Assembly (NCBI GenBank): GCA_002422545.1
Contig: DIWF01000021.1
Span: forward strand, 1-64,000
DNA: 64,000 bases
Source of the DNA: Firmicutes bacterium UBA6113
GTDB lineage: Bacteria; Bacillota; Clostridia; Tissierellales; Sedimentibacteraceae
Direction of reading: 5' to 3'
Shown one piece after another: positions 8,264-16,744 of the stretch. The stretch's first letter is position 1. Every line of letters begins with the position of its first letter. The translations under genes and the position numbers were made by a program. The notes under the pieces are model-generated. The model worked only from the letters and a program-made list of their open reading frames with translations, made no database searches and was not told the DNA's origin.

Positions 8264-8407
8264 TTGAAAAAATTGGTTTTAAAATTCGGAAGTGCAATTG
8301 CAAGTTTTGCACTGATGATAACGGCTCTTAATGTAAATACCACATGTTATTTTTTGATTCATCAGCCGAAACTTCCAAAAGGTTCAGAAAAACTGCGTAG
8401 ATTTTAA
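8264..8407 (+). CDS. agrD: AgrD-type cyclic autoinducer peptide precursor (47 residues)
   Basis: From TTG 8264 the frame gives an amphipathic leader (MKKLVLKFGSAIASFALMIT), a core around NTTCYFLI, and the charged tail HQPKLPKGSEKLRRF, the three-part layout of clostridial AgrD. By analogy the Cys28 thiol would close a thiolactone with Ile32 (ring C-Y-F-L-I), with a short exocyclic tail; AgrB cuts before HQPK. The TAA overlaps the agrB ATG (TAATG), so the two are translationally coupled. The gene is short and starts with TTG, so automated callers may skip it. Confidence 0.88.
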   Translation: MKKLVLKFGSAIASFALMITALNVNTTCYFLIHQPKLPKGSEKLRRF

Positions 8408-9009
8408 TGCAAGGTAAAATTACACAAAGAATAACAGATGAACTGGTGTCAAATAAAATTATTGACCCAGAGGACAGGGAGCTATATACATACGGATTGC
8501 AACAAGGATCATTAATACTTCTGAATACTTTGACAATATTAATTGTTGGAAAAATATTCAGTATGCTGTGGCAGAGCGTGGTTTTTATGACTACATACAT
8601 ACCTCTCAGAACATATTCGGGAGGATACCACGCAAGAACACAACTAAAGTGTTACATCAGTTCTGTAGTACTAATTGTTGCGGTGCTTTTGGGAATAAGG
8701 TTTATACCATGGACAAACTTTATTATAATAATGATTTCTATAATTTCAGGACTGGTTATATATATTTTCTCACCGGTGGAGGATAGTAACAAACCGTTAG
8801 ATACTATAGAAGTAAAGGTATATAGAAAGAAAGCAAGGATGATTTTAGTTTTTGAACTGAGTTTAATTTTACTGATAGTTTCAATACAGAACAATGTCGC
8901 TAAGATTGTGTCAGTTTCATTATTTACCCAGAGTGTGCTGTTGGCTTTTGGGAAACTAAAAGTATGGTACATTAGTATACGGAGTGAGCATAGTTCAATA
9001 AGAATATAA
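8407..9009 (+). CDS. agrB: AgrB-type membrane peptidase that processes AgrD
   Basis: The 200-residue membrane protein has about 4-6 hydrophobic segments. The catalytic pair is visible in RTYSGGYHARTQLKC: H75 and C82, seven residues apart as in staphylococcal AgrB (H77/C84). It removes the C-terminal part of AgrD and forms the thiolactone at the membrane. It begins inside the agrD stop codon. The order agrA-agrC-agrD-agrB differs from the staphylococcal BDCA order. Confidence 0.9.
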   Translation: MQGKITQRITDELVSNKIIDPEDRELYTYGLQQGSLILLNTLTILIVGKIFSMLWQSVVFMTTYIPLRTYSGGYHARTQLKCYISSVVLIVAVLLGIRFIPWTNFIIIMISIISGLVIYIFSPVEDSNKPLDTIEVKVYRKKARMILVFELSLILLIVSIQNNVAKIVSVSLFTQSVLLAFGKLKVWYISIRSEHSSIRI

Positions 9010-9203
9010 AAAACTGACTTGCCTTCTGTATGGCCTTTGATAAAAAAATGACCAAGTTAAACTAGAAATTTTGATGAATGAGTTTCTATGACTGTGGTAG
9101 TAATACAAATATCTATAATAAATTATAAAACGATTTCGTACCAATGCATTCGCAAGCATAAAAAATTAGTTTATACAAGTTTATGAATAGGAGGATAAAT
9201 AAA

Positions 9204-9737
9204 GTGAATAAAAATAGTACAAAAATTGTATATTTAATAATACTATTAATGTTAGTTTTATCTGTAAATGTTTTTGCTTCGGATATAGGTGTAAATAGTT
9301 ATCCAATTGAAACTTCATCAGTTAGTAACAGTGGTACTCTTGGGTTTACAGGCTCAAACAGTGATGGCATACCTTACTTTTATAATGTAAAAGTGTCATA
9401 TGATGGAAAAGTTAACTTTGACCCCAATACGGTAAGGGATACTATATATTCTCATCATATGTATGCTATTGGATATACTGGTATAGGTGACCCATCGGTG
9501 GATCTTGTACAACTTGTCGTATATGAAAATGGAGTTAAAAAGGGTACAACAACAAGTTTTGCATATTGTGACATGGCTCATATTTGGCCGGGTGATCAAA
9601 AATTATACTTTGATGAAAAGTCATCAACATCATTTACAGTTAATCATGGTCTAGGAAAATTACAAGTGGTTGTACATATATATGAAAATGATGTATGGTT
9701 TAGTAGTCCTACGGGCAGTATATATGTGAATTTCTAG
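9204..9737 (+). CDS. Secreted protein of unknown function
   Basis: The start is GTG 9204, because AGGAGG at 9189-9194 lies nine bases before it; the upstream ATG 9183 would place that ribosome binding site inside the gene. The 177-residue product has a signal peptide (basic N-terminus, hydrophobic core IVYLIILLMLVLSV, likely cleavage after VFAS) and a mature domain of about 150 residues rich in Thr, Ser, Tyr and Gly, probably beta-sheet. No catalytic motif is seen. It follows agrB by about 190 bases and precedes another exported protein. It could be a cell-surface or bacteriocin-like product under agr control, but this is not shown. Confidence 0.65.
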   Translation: MNKNSTKIVYLIILLMLVLSVNVFASDIGVNSYPIETSSVSNSGTLGFTGSNSDGIPYFYNVKVSYDGKVNFDPNTVRDTIYSHHMYAIGYTGIGDPSVDLVQLVVYENGVKKGTTTSFAYCDMAHIWPGDQKLYFDEKSSTSFTVNHGLGKLQVVVHIYENDVWFSSPTGSIYVNF

Positions 9738-9760
9738 TTTTTTAGAGAGGAGAATTTAAA

Positions 9761-10429
9761 ATGAAAAAATGGAAAATAGCTTGCTTAATTTTAGTAATAT
9801 CTACATGCACTGTCGGTCTTTTTACTGCTTATGGTGAAAATAGAGGGAACAAATTGGCTGATTGGGGATATAGTTTAGGAGTAGGAATAAAAAATATTAA
9901 AAAACCCAATACTTCTATAAATAGAAATATTGTTTCGTATGTTAATGATATTCCTGTGTATGAAGATGAGATCATAGAACGAATCGAAAAGAATAAAGCT
10001 ATATTGGATACGATGAAAACCACTGATAATTCAGCAACGTCTCTGCCTTGGGGTTCAAATCCTTTTGATTATGTTTATAGAGAAAAATTTGATCTAGATT
10101 ATGCGAAAGTCAATGGCATAGAAGTTTCAAAAGAAGAATTGGAAAAATATATTTCATCTGAAAGAGCCATTTGGGAATCAGAAAAAGATATTTTTGAACA
10201 ATACCTTGCTGGTAGAGGTATTACAGAAGAAGAGTTTTTTAATGAGATTGCTCCACCGTCATATGAAAAAACTATAATTAAAAATAGGGTAAGGGAACAT
10301 ATACTTCAAAGCGCGGGCATGAGTGAGAAAGATAATGAGGCAAAGCAAAAATATTTAGATGAATTCTATAAGGAAAATATTAAAGTAAAAGAAATAGATA
10401 AAAATTTTATAAAAATGTATAGCGAATAA
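9761..10429 (+). CDS. Exported SurA/PrsA-type N-terminal chaperone-like protein
   Basis: The 222-residue product has a signal peptide (residues 1-25, ending near TAYGEN) and a helical region (about 60-210) resembling the SurA_N/trigger-factor-like domain of foldases: VSYVNDIPVYEDEIIERIEKNK, then VNGIEVSKEELEKYISSER and AGRGITEEEFFNEI. No rotamase (parvulin) domain follows, so it would be a chaperone rather than an isomerase. GAGAGGAGAA precedes ATG 9761, 24 bases after the preceding secreted protein; the two probably form one transcript in which this protein helps fold its neighbour (inference). Confidence 0.6.
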   Translation: MKKWKIACLILVISTCTVGLFTAYGENRGNKLADWGYSLGVGIKNIKKPNTSINRNIVSYVNDIPVYEDEIIERIEKNKAILDTMKTTDNSATSLPWGSNPFDYVYREKFDLDYAKVNGIEVSKEELEKYISSERAIWESEKDIFEQYLAGRGITEEEFFNEIAPPSYEKTIIKNRVREHILQSAGMSEKDNEAKQKYLDEFYKENIKVKEIDKNFIKMYSE

Positions 10430-10452
10430 AGCTTTTAGCTAAAGTTTTAATA

Positions 10453-10490
10453 TTAGTAGAGGAATTTAGTTTCTTCTACTATATTTTTAT
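10453..10490 (+). terminator. Probable rho-independent terminator
   Basis: TAGTAGAGGAA and TTTCTTCTACTA pair imperfectly around a short loop and are followed by TATTTTTATTT. It closes the two-gene exported-protein transcript. Confidence 0.6.
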
Positions 10491-10518
10491 TTAGGTGAAT
10501 TCATAGGTGCTTTTATAT

Positions 10519-10871
10519 GCTAAAGATGGTAACGGTTATAGTTTATCACATAAAGATAAGGTAAAGATACCATATGGATATTATTATCTGGAGTTGTAAA
10601 AAATAAGAATAATATAGGAATATTAGTAAATCGATAGATCCATCTGAAGGCAAGAATGAAATAAGTCCAGTTCTGCTGTGAGAACGATTAAAACTGGACA
10701 GGGGATGTTATAAAGGCACTAACAAGTGATGGTAGTTCAATTAACGATTGGGCAAAGATGTCTACCCAAACATTTAAAAGTCCAAGTGGGGATTTTCAAG
10801 TCCATTTCTACCAATATATCAAAACTGGACAGATATCAACATATGAAATGAAGGTTAAATTTAACAAGTGA
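10519..10871 (+). pseudogene. Decayed 3' end of a polymorphic-toxin gene
   Basis: Two coding-like fragments remain in this 455-base gap. One reads AKDGNGYSLSHKDKVKIPYG and ends at TAA 10597. The other runs from about 10695 to TGA 10869-10871 and reads WTGDVIKALTSDGSSINDWA, then TFKSPSGDFQVHFYQYIKTG, ending KVKFNK. A stop and frame changes separate them. The second resembles the tip of a secreted toxin, and it ends 12 bases before an intact immunity-like gene. The precise toxin class is not identified. Confidence 0.5.
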
Positions 10872-10883
10872 GGTGGAACTGTT

Positions 10884-11267
10884 ATGAAAGTAAAATGCAT
10901 TGAAACTAAAAGACCAAATAAAGAAGGCTCATATCAAAGTTTAAAAGTAGGCAAAGAATATATTGTCCTTGCAATAGAATTCTATGATAAATCAAAATCA
11001 ACTTTTAGTGAGTCTATAGGAGACTTTACACTCTACCGAATAAAGGATAACGATGGTATTGTTAAGCCATTTCCGGCAAAATTATTTGAAATAACATCAA
11101 GGAATCTGCCTACATGTTGGGTAGTTTATGAAGAAAAAGATGGTTCATATTCGATATTGCCAAAGACATGGGCACGAGTGGGCTTTTGGGAAGATTATTA
11201 TAACGATGATGATACTGCTTTAGAAGAATTTTTAAAAGCTGAAAAAGAAATGCTTTCAGAGGACTAA
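10884..11267 (+). CDS. Probable immunity protein, soluble, unknown family
   Basis: The 127-residue product is soluble and acidic at its end. Its N-terminal half resembles a small beta-barrel (MKVKCIETKRPNKEGSYQSL, VGKEYIVLAIEFYDK) and its C-terminus is a charged helix (EEFLKAEKEMLSED). ATG 10884 has GAGGTGG at 10871-10877, overlapping the end of the decayed toxin frame, which is the usual toxin-immunity arrangement. It has its own terminator at 11279. Being intact beside a broken toxin suggests retention as a protective orphan. Confidence 0.6.
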   Translation: MKVKCIETKRPNKEGSYQSLKVGKEYIVLAIEFYDKSKSTFSESIGDFTLYRIKDNDGIVKPFPAKLFEITSRNLPTCWVVYEEKDGSYSILPKTWARVGFWEDYYNDDDTALEEFLKAEKEMLSED

Positions 11268-11278
11268 CATTAAATATA

Positions 11279-11312
11279 GGTCACACAGTTTCGGCTGATG
11301 TGTCCTTTCTTT
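11279..11312 (+). terminator. Terminator after the immunity-like gene
   Basis: GGTCACACAG and CTGATGTGTCC form a stem with one bulged base around TTTCGG, followed by TTTCTTT. Confidence 0.7.
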
Positions 11313-11372
11313 ATGCTTTCAAACGTGTTGACGGGGATGGGGTTGTTGTCATCATTATAATGACCAACACGT

Positions 11373-11398
11373 GGGAGGGCACGAGGCCCTCCCCTACA
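11373..11398. repeat. Half unit of the GTAGGGG/CCCCTAC dispersed repeat
   Basis: GGGAGGGC-ACGAG-GCCCTCCCCTACA is an inverted repeat of the same family as 5141-5166, 33128 and 38726. It lies just downstream of the intact protease gene and may serve as its terminator-like end. Confidence 0.65.
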
Positions 11399-11445
11399 GT
11401 TGTTGAGCTCAGAGTTGTTATTGAAAATGTTGAACTGCATCTTTT

Positions 11446-12615
11446 TTATGAAAAAATTCTGCTTATATCCAGTATTCCGGCGCCTTGTTCAATAGAGGAC
11501 GCTTTTATTTTCGTGCATGCATTCAACAGCTTTCTCTTAATATCGTAATGGGTGTAGTTTGGGTTTTCGTTCAGTAAAAGTGCTGCAGCACCTGAAACCA
11601 TTGGGGCAGACATGCTTGTTCCGCTTAATGTGGTGTATCCGGTCATAGTCTTGTTGGAAAGTGACATGATGTTTACCCCGGGAGCTATGAGATCTGGCTT
11701 CCTTACCCTGTCAAGGGTTGGACCCCTGCTTGAAAATTCCGCTATGGAATCGTCATTTGTTTCAACTGTGCGCCCATCATTCAGTGCTCCTACGGAAATG
11801 ACGTACCTGCTGGTTGCCGGAGACAGTATGGTGTTTCTCATGGGTCCGCTGTTTCCTACTGCTGCAACAACTATGAAGTTGTTGTCTATAGCCCTGTTTG
11901 CTGCTTTAACCAATGGGTCTCTCCTTTCCCTGTACTGAGCAATGGCTCCCAGGGAAAAATTAATTATTCTTGTTTTATAAACCTCCCTGTTTTCAATTAT
12001 CCACTGAACCGTTGATAAAATGTCTGATGTGTTTCCGTTTCCGCTTTCATCAAGAACTTTCACTGAAAGAATATTTGCTTCTGGAGCAATTCCTTTGTAC
12101 TTACCCTTAGACGAATAGCCGTTTCCTGCAAGTATTCCTGCACAGTGAGTGCCATGCCCGTTGTCATCGTAGGCTCTTGTTTCCTTGTTTACAAAATCCT
12201 TGAATCCCACTATGCGGTTTGTGGGGTACACCAGGTCGGCATGGGGTGAAATTCCCGTATCGATTATTGCAACTGTGATGTTTTTGCCTGTGTACTTTGT
12301 GTTTGTAATCAAATCCGCTCCCACTACGCTCCTTGCAACATCCATTACTGCAAAGACCTTTGAATCATAGCTTATGAATTCTACATCCGGATCCCCTGTT
12401 ATTTCAATGATTGATTGTATGCACATGTCGCATGCGCATCCGTTTACTATGGGAAGATTGTAACTTAATTTATTTGATAATGAAGAAATTTTTCCTTCTT
12501 TAATTTTCTTGTCGCTCTTATAACTTATAATAACCGGTAAAATGTTGTTTTTGCTTGAATTCACCTGCCCTTGTATAATTGGACAGAGTTTGTTGTAATC
12601 TATATGATTTTTCAT
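11446..12615 (-). CDS. Subtilisin-like serine protease (S8 family, AprX-like)
   Basis: The 389-residue product has the S8 triad: D119 in AIIDTGISPHADL, H154 in DNGHGTHCAGIL and S334 in LSGTSMSAPMVSG, plus the oxyanion Asn in AAVGNSGP (N255). An N-terminal ~95-residue segment with paired cysteines (CACDMC) probably acts as a propeptide. There is no signal peptide, which fits AprX-type intracellular proteases, though leaderless export is possible. ATG 12615 is chosen because AGGTGG precedes it; GTG 12627 overlaps that site. It is divergent from walR. A truncated duplicate lies at 5198-5917. Confidence 0.9.
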   Translation of the reverse strand: MKNHIDYNKLCPIIQGQVNSSKNNILPVIISYKSDKKIKEGKISSLSNKLSYNLPIVNGCACDMCIQSIIEITGDPDVEFISYDSKVFAVMDVARSVVGADLITNTKYTGKNITVAIIDTGISPHADLVYPTNRIVGFKDFVNKETRAYDDNGHGTHCAGILAGNGYSSKGKYKGIAPEANILSVKVLDESGNGNTSDILSTVQWIIENREVYKTRIINFSLGAIAQYRERRDPLVKAANRAIDNNFIVVAAVGNSGPMRNTILSPATSRYVISVGALNDGRTVETNDDSIAEFSSRGPTLDRVRKPDLIAPGVNIMSLSNKTMTGYTTLSGTSMSAPMVSGAAALLLNENPNYTHYDIKRKLLNACTKIKASSIEQGAGILDISRIFS

Positions 12616-12822
12616 TATATTCACCACCTAAATTAATTTATGCTTATAAATAAAGTTGGTGTTCATTTTTGAAAAACATGGTATAATATTTGAACAATGG
12701 ATAAACATAGGTAGACATTGGATAAGCATTAGTACAATGAAAGAATGCTGTCCATTTTAGTATCAATAAATCTATTTTTTTATCTATTGTTTAATGATAA
12801 CAATTGTCACATGGAGGAATTT

Positions 12823-13506
12823 ATGCCTAAAATATTAGTAGTTGATGATGAAAGACCCATAGCCGAAATAATAAAGTACAACTTGCAAAAAGAAGGGTTT
12901 GAAGTACAGACAGCTTATGATGGCGAAGATGCTCTCAAAGTGGTTCATAAATTGAATCCTGAGCTTGTAATACTTGACATAATGCTTCCCAAGAAAAACG
13001 GATTTGAGGTTCTCAAGGAAATCAGGATGGAATATGTTATGCCTGTAATAATGCTTACAGCAAAAGAAGAAGAAAACGACAAGATAACAGGACTCGAATT
13101 GGGAGCCGATGACTACATTACAAAACCATTCAGCAACAAGGAACTTGTTGCAAGGGTCAGGGCAAATTTAAGACGCGTTAAACTTTCAAATGTCAATGAA
13201 GAAATGAAGTCCAAGATAATCAATGTGGGCAACCTCACAATTGACATGAACACGTACGAAGTCAGCAAGGACAATCAAATTATAGATCTTACAAACAGAG
13301 AATTTGATCTCTTAAAATATTTGTTTCAAAATTCAGACAGGGTTTTCAACAGGGAACATCTTTTGAAGGAAGTATGGGGCTATGAATTCGGAGACTTAAG
13401 AACCGTGGATGTTACCGTAAGAAGGCTCAGAGAAAAAATTGAAACCGAAGAAGACAAATATATAATCACAAAACGAGGAACAGGATATTACTTCAAGAGC
13501 AAATAG
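12823..13506 (+). CDS. walR: Response regulator WalR (YycF), OmpR family
   Basis: The 227-residue product has a receiver (1-120; D9/D10 in VVDDE, phospho-acceptor D52 in VILDIMLP, K in YITKPFS) and a winged-helix domain (about 130-226, ending TKRGTGYYF). With WalK it controls cell-wall metabolism in Firmicutes. GGAGG at 12813-12817 fixes ATG 12823; the in-frame ATG at 12745 has no such signal. It leads a walR-walK-yycH-yycI operon with short spacers, which is the main reason for choosing WalR over PhoP. Confidence 0.9.
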   Translation: MPKILVVDDERPIAEIIKYNLQKEGFEVQTAYDGEDALKVVHKLNPELVILDIMLPKKNGFEVLKEIRMEYVMPVIMLTAKEEENDKITGLELGADDYITKPFSNKELVARVRANLRRVKLSNVNEEMKSKIINVGNLTIDMNTYEVSKDNQIIDLTNREFDLLKYLFQNSDRVFNREHLLKEVWGYEFGDLRTVDVTVRRLREKIETEEDKYIITKRGTGYYFKSK

Positions 13507-13542
13507 GGAGACAGGCCGATGCTACCGGCCTTAGGTGCAATT

Positions 13543-15330
13543 ATGTTTAAAAGTATTAAGTGGAGATTCGTATTAATTTATTTTTTGCTGGTTTTTCTTT
13601 CCATGTCCATAGTTGGAATTTACATTGTTGATCAACTGGAGGAAATACAGCTGGAGATGAACTCCAAGAACATGGACTCCCGCATAAGGTTCATCATAGC
13701 GTCATCTGATCCTTTGAAATCAAACATGTGGGATGAGAACACGGAGGAAATTCAAAAAAGCATAAACAGCCTTCAAGTTGGATACAATGAAGACTTGTAT
13801 GTAATATTGAATGATGATAAGAAAACAATAATAGCAGGCAGTGTTGAAGAAGTCATCGGGCAAAGCGCTCTTAACACAAACAAAATAAATAACTACATAC
13901 TTGCAAAATCAATGGATGGCAGTCCTGCCCACATTGCTCCTCCTGATGAGTTTGACGGAGAAAAAGACCCGTCTTACTATCACATGTCATATCCTGTTTA
14001 CTCTGACGGAAGCATCAAAGGATTCATATATTTTGTTAACAACATAGAATATATTTACGACACAGTGAATGAGTCCAGGGACATAATGTCCAAGGCTACC
14101 TTAATAGCTCTTGCCATCACCATATTCCTTGGCCTTATTTTGTCATCAAGCATCACAGGTCCCATCAAGGACCTCACTGCCAAGGCTGAACAAATGTCCA
14201 AGGGTGACTTTGATCACAAGGTTGATGTAAAGTCTGACGATGAAATCGGGCAGCTTGGAAACACATTCAACTTCCTCATTGATGAGCTTAAAGGGACGTT
14301 GTCAAAACTTCAGCAGGAAAAAAGCAAGATGGAAACTACATTCAAGTACATGGCTGATGGTGTTCTTACAGTTGATGCAGCAGGAAGCATAGTTCACGCA
14401 AACCCTGTAGCAGAAAGGATTCTTTCTTTGAAAAAAGAAGATGAAGATTATGATTTCGCCATTATCAGAGTCAAGGACAACATGCTGCTGAAAGACTTGA
14501 AGAAAAACAACTACCATGGCACCGATATTTTGGAACAAAATGGAGAAACATATAATATTGATTACGCTCCTTTCATGAACAATCAAAATGAAATTGGAGG
14601 CGTAATTATTGTGTTTAAGAATATAACTGAACAATACAAGATTGACAAGCTTCAAAAAGAATTTGTTGCCAATGTTTCACATGAACTTAAAACTCCAATA
14701 ACAACAATAAAAAGTTACACTGAAACTCTGCTTGATGGAGCATTGGAAGAGAGACAGATTGCCGAGGACTTCCTGACTGTCATCAACTCGGAAAGCGACC
14801 GCATGGCAAGACTTGTAAGCGACCTCTTAAGGCTTTCAAGAATGGATTATTCCAAGACTAAGTGGAAAAAAGAAAACTTAAGCTTGAGTGATATGATCAG
14901 CCAAGTGCTGAAAAAGCTCCATATTCAAATCAAGAATAAGAATATTCACCTTCAGTTGGGTCAGATTCCTGAAGACATGCACATATTATTCGACAGAGAT
15001 GGTTTTGAGCAGATACTTTTAAATATTGCAGGCAATGCGGTCAAGTACACACCTGTAAACGGCAACGTGTATATTTCTGCTTACAGGGAAGACAACAACG
15101 TAATTGTGAGCATCAAGGACGACGGAATTGGAATTCCTCCCGAAGATCAATCCAGAGTTTTTGAAAGGTTTTACAGGGTTGATAAGGCGAGAACAAGAGA
15201 TATGGGAGGAACAGGTCTTGGACTTTCCATAGCCAAACAGATAGCCGATGCCCATGACAGCACCATTGCCATAAGAAGCGAAATTAACAAAGGAACAGAG
15301 ATGATTATTACGATTCCAGAGTTATTTTAA
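13543..15330 (+). CDS. walK: Sensor histidine kinase WalK (YycG)
   Basis: The product, about 595 residues, has membrane segments near 10-30 and 182-203 bracketing an extracellular sensor domain of ~150 residues, then HAMP (about 205-255), PAS (about 265-360), HisKA with NVSHELKTPITTIK (H380) and HATPase with LLNIAGNAVKYT, DDGIGIPPED and GTGLGLSIAK. It phosphorylates WalR in response to the state of the cell wall. ATG 13543 begins the conserved MFKSIKWRF; ATG 13519 has GGGAG before it and would add eight residues. It lies 36 bases after walR. Confidence 0.9.
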   Translation: MFKSIKWRFVLIYFLLVFLSMSIVGIYIVDQLEEIQLEMNSKNMDSRIRFIIASSDPLKSNMWDENTEEIQKSINSLQVGYNEDLYVILNDDKKTIIAGSVEEVIGQSALNTNKINNYILAKSMDGSPAHIAPPDEFDGEKDPSYYHMSYPVYSDGSIKGFIYFVNNIEYIYDTVNESRDIMSKATLIALAITIFLGLILSSSITGPIKDLTAKAEQMSKGDFDHKVDVKSDDEIGQLGNTFNFLIDELKGTLSKLQQEKSKMETTFKYMADGVLTVDAAGSIVHANPVAERILSLKKEDEDYDFAIIRVKDNMLLKDLKKNNYHGTDILEQNGETYNIDYAPFMNNQNEIGGVIIVFKNITEQYKIDKLQKEFVANVSHELKTPITTIKSYTETLLDGALEERQIAEDFLTVINSESDRMARLVSDLLRLSRMDYSKTKWKKENLSLSDMISQVLKKLHIQIKNKNIHLQLGQIPEDMHILFDRDGFEQILLNIAGNAVKYTPVNGNVYISAYREDNNVIVSIKDDGIGIPPEDQSRVFERFYRVDKARTRDMGGTGLGLSIAKQIADAHDSTIAIRSEINKGTEMIITIPELF

Positions 15331-15345
15331 AGTAAAGAGGCATAT

Positions 15346-16728
15346 ATGATACCTAAAAAAATTAAAAATATAGTCTTGTTTGTAATGGTTATAGTCTGCG
15401 TTTATTTAAGCAGCTATGTATGGCTTCAGCTTCCTGACTTTATAAGCAGCGCAGACACAGAAGACAATGTTCCTGACGAGATAATTGTTGCGGATATATG
15501 GGAAGTTGTAAGACCCATCAAGAACATAATCAAATACAAGGAAAATTATACTGTCACATATACAGACAAACTCGATATGTGGGGAAAGACGGTGCACATT
15601 ATCAACGATGCTTTTCAAAACTATGATAAAAGCAGCGTTACCGAATCTGCCGCTTTTCCGACACAATATCTGAAGTTTGACTTCAGCACCAACATTCCCT
15701 CAGAAATATTCACAGGGTACATGCAGCTCGAAAATGCTGAAATAAACAATACAGTGAAAAATATCAAGAATGTAATAGTAGATCTTGAAAATACCAAATC
15801 ATTGTATTTTTACGACGGATTCAACACTGTGAAAATAGAAGGAGACAGCATTGATACATCTGAGCTTTTGACCATAATAAAAAATTTTGATTTCGAAAGC
15901 GGAACAAAATATTCCTTTGATCAGAAAATAGGTGATGAAACGGTGCAGGTTCCGGTTCCACTTGAAGTTTCGGCACGAAATCCCGTGTTTGTACAGTCAG
16001 AGCTTGATGTGTTTGATACCTATAGAATCAATGAAATTGCAAAGGACTATTTTAAAAACAATTACGATTATGTGAGAAAATCCGTTGAAGTAAGCGGAAA
16101 TCTTGTTTACACCTACAGGACAGAAAAAGTCCTTAAAATTAACGAAGAAGGTCTCCTTGACTTTTATGATGCTGCTTTTGACCCAAGTAATGTGACAGAC
16201 CAATATGAAAGCCTTGCAGCAGCCGTGAATTTCACCGAAGAATTTCTTGGATTTCCAAAGGATGTCTACCTGAGCAATCTTGAAAGCATTCAATTTGAAG
16301 GGAACTACGGCTACAGATACACATTTTCTTACAAAATTCTTGAAAGGCCTATCTTGTTCAGCAAAGTAAGGGAAAATACAGCCCTGCAGATTGACGTGGT
16401 AGGCAACAAAGTGGTTTCTTACAAAAGGTTCATAAGAAACATAGATGATTCGCAAATGGATAAAATGAACGATACTCAGATTCTCCCGGCAGTTGAAGTA
16501 ATAAAGAAAAACCTTGCAGGTGAAAGTGAAACAATTGAAGGCACAGTTTCTGAAATTAAACCCATAAAAATTGAAATGATTAAGGATATCAATAACATTT
16601 ACCTGGGATACTTCGACCTGGCGAGAATTTCAAAGGAACAGATGCTGAGGGTGGTGTGGGTTATAGAAACAAACGACAAGAGCTACATTTTCAACGCAAC
16701 AACAGGTGCATTGATTGAAGAATGGTAA
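15346..16728 (+). CDS. yycH: YycH-like regulator of the WalRK system
   Basis: The 460-residue product has one N-terminal membrane anchor (about residues 8-26) and a large extracytoplasmic part, as in YycH, which sits outside the membrane and tunes WalK activity together with YycI. The identification relies on size, topology and position directly after walK (15 bases) and before the YycI-like gene. Sequence motifs in this family are weak. Confidence 0.8.
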   Translation: MIPKKIKNIVLFVMVIVCVYLSSYVWLQLPDFISSADTEDNVPDEIIVADIWEVVRPIKNIIKYKENYTVTYTDKLDMWGKTVHIINDAFQNYDKSSVTESAAFPTQYLKFDFSTNIPSEIFTGYMQLENAEINNTVKNIKNVIVDLENTKSLYFYDGFNTVKIEGDSIDTSELLTIIKNFDFESGTKYSFDQKIGDETVQVPVPLEVSARNPVFVQSELDVFDTYRINEIAKDYFKNNYDYVRKSVEVSGNLVYTYRTEKVLKINEEGLLDFYDAAFDPSNVTDQYESLAAAVNFTEEFLGFPKDVYLSNLESIQFEGNYGYRYTFSYKILERPILFSKVRENTALQIDVVGNKVVSYKRFIRNIDDSQMDKMNDTQILPAVEVIKKNLAGESETIEGTVSEIKPIKIEMIKDINNIYLGYFDLARISKEQMLRVVWVIETNDKSYIFNATTGALIEEW

Positions 16729-16744
16729 TGAAAAGGATGAATAT

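Noticed and set aside
8328..8600. Open frame on the minus strand across agrD and the start of agrB
   Set aside because: No ribosome binding site, and it is antisense to two genes with clear family motifs and coupled starts.
12655..12690. walR promoter with TATAAT near 12681
   Set aside because: The -10 is good but no -35 at 16-18 bases is present, so it was not listed as a supported promoter.
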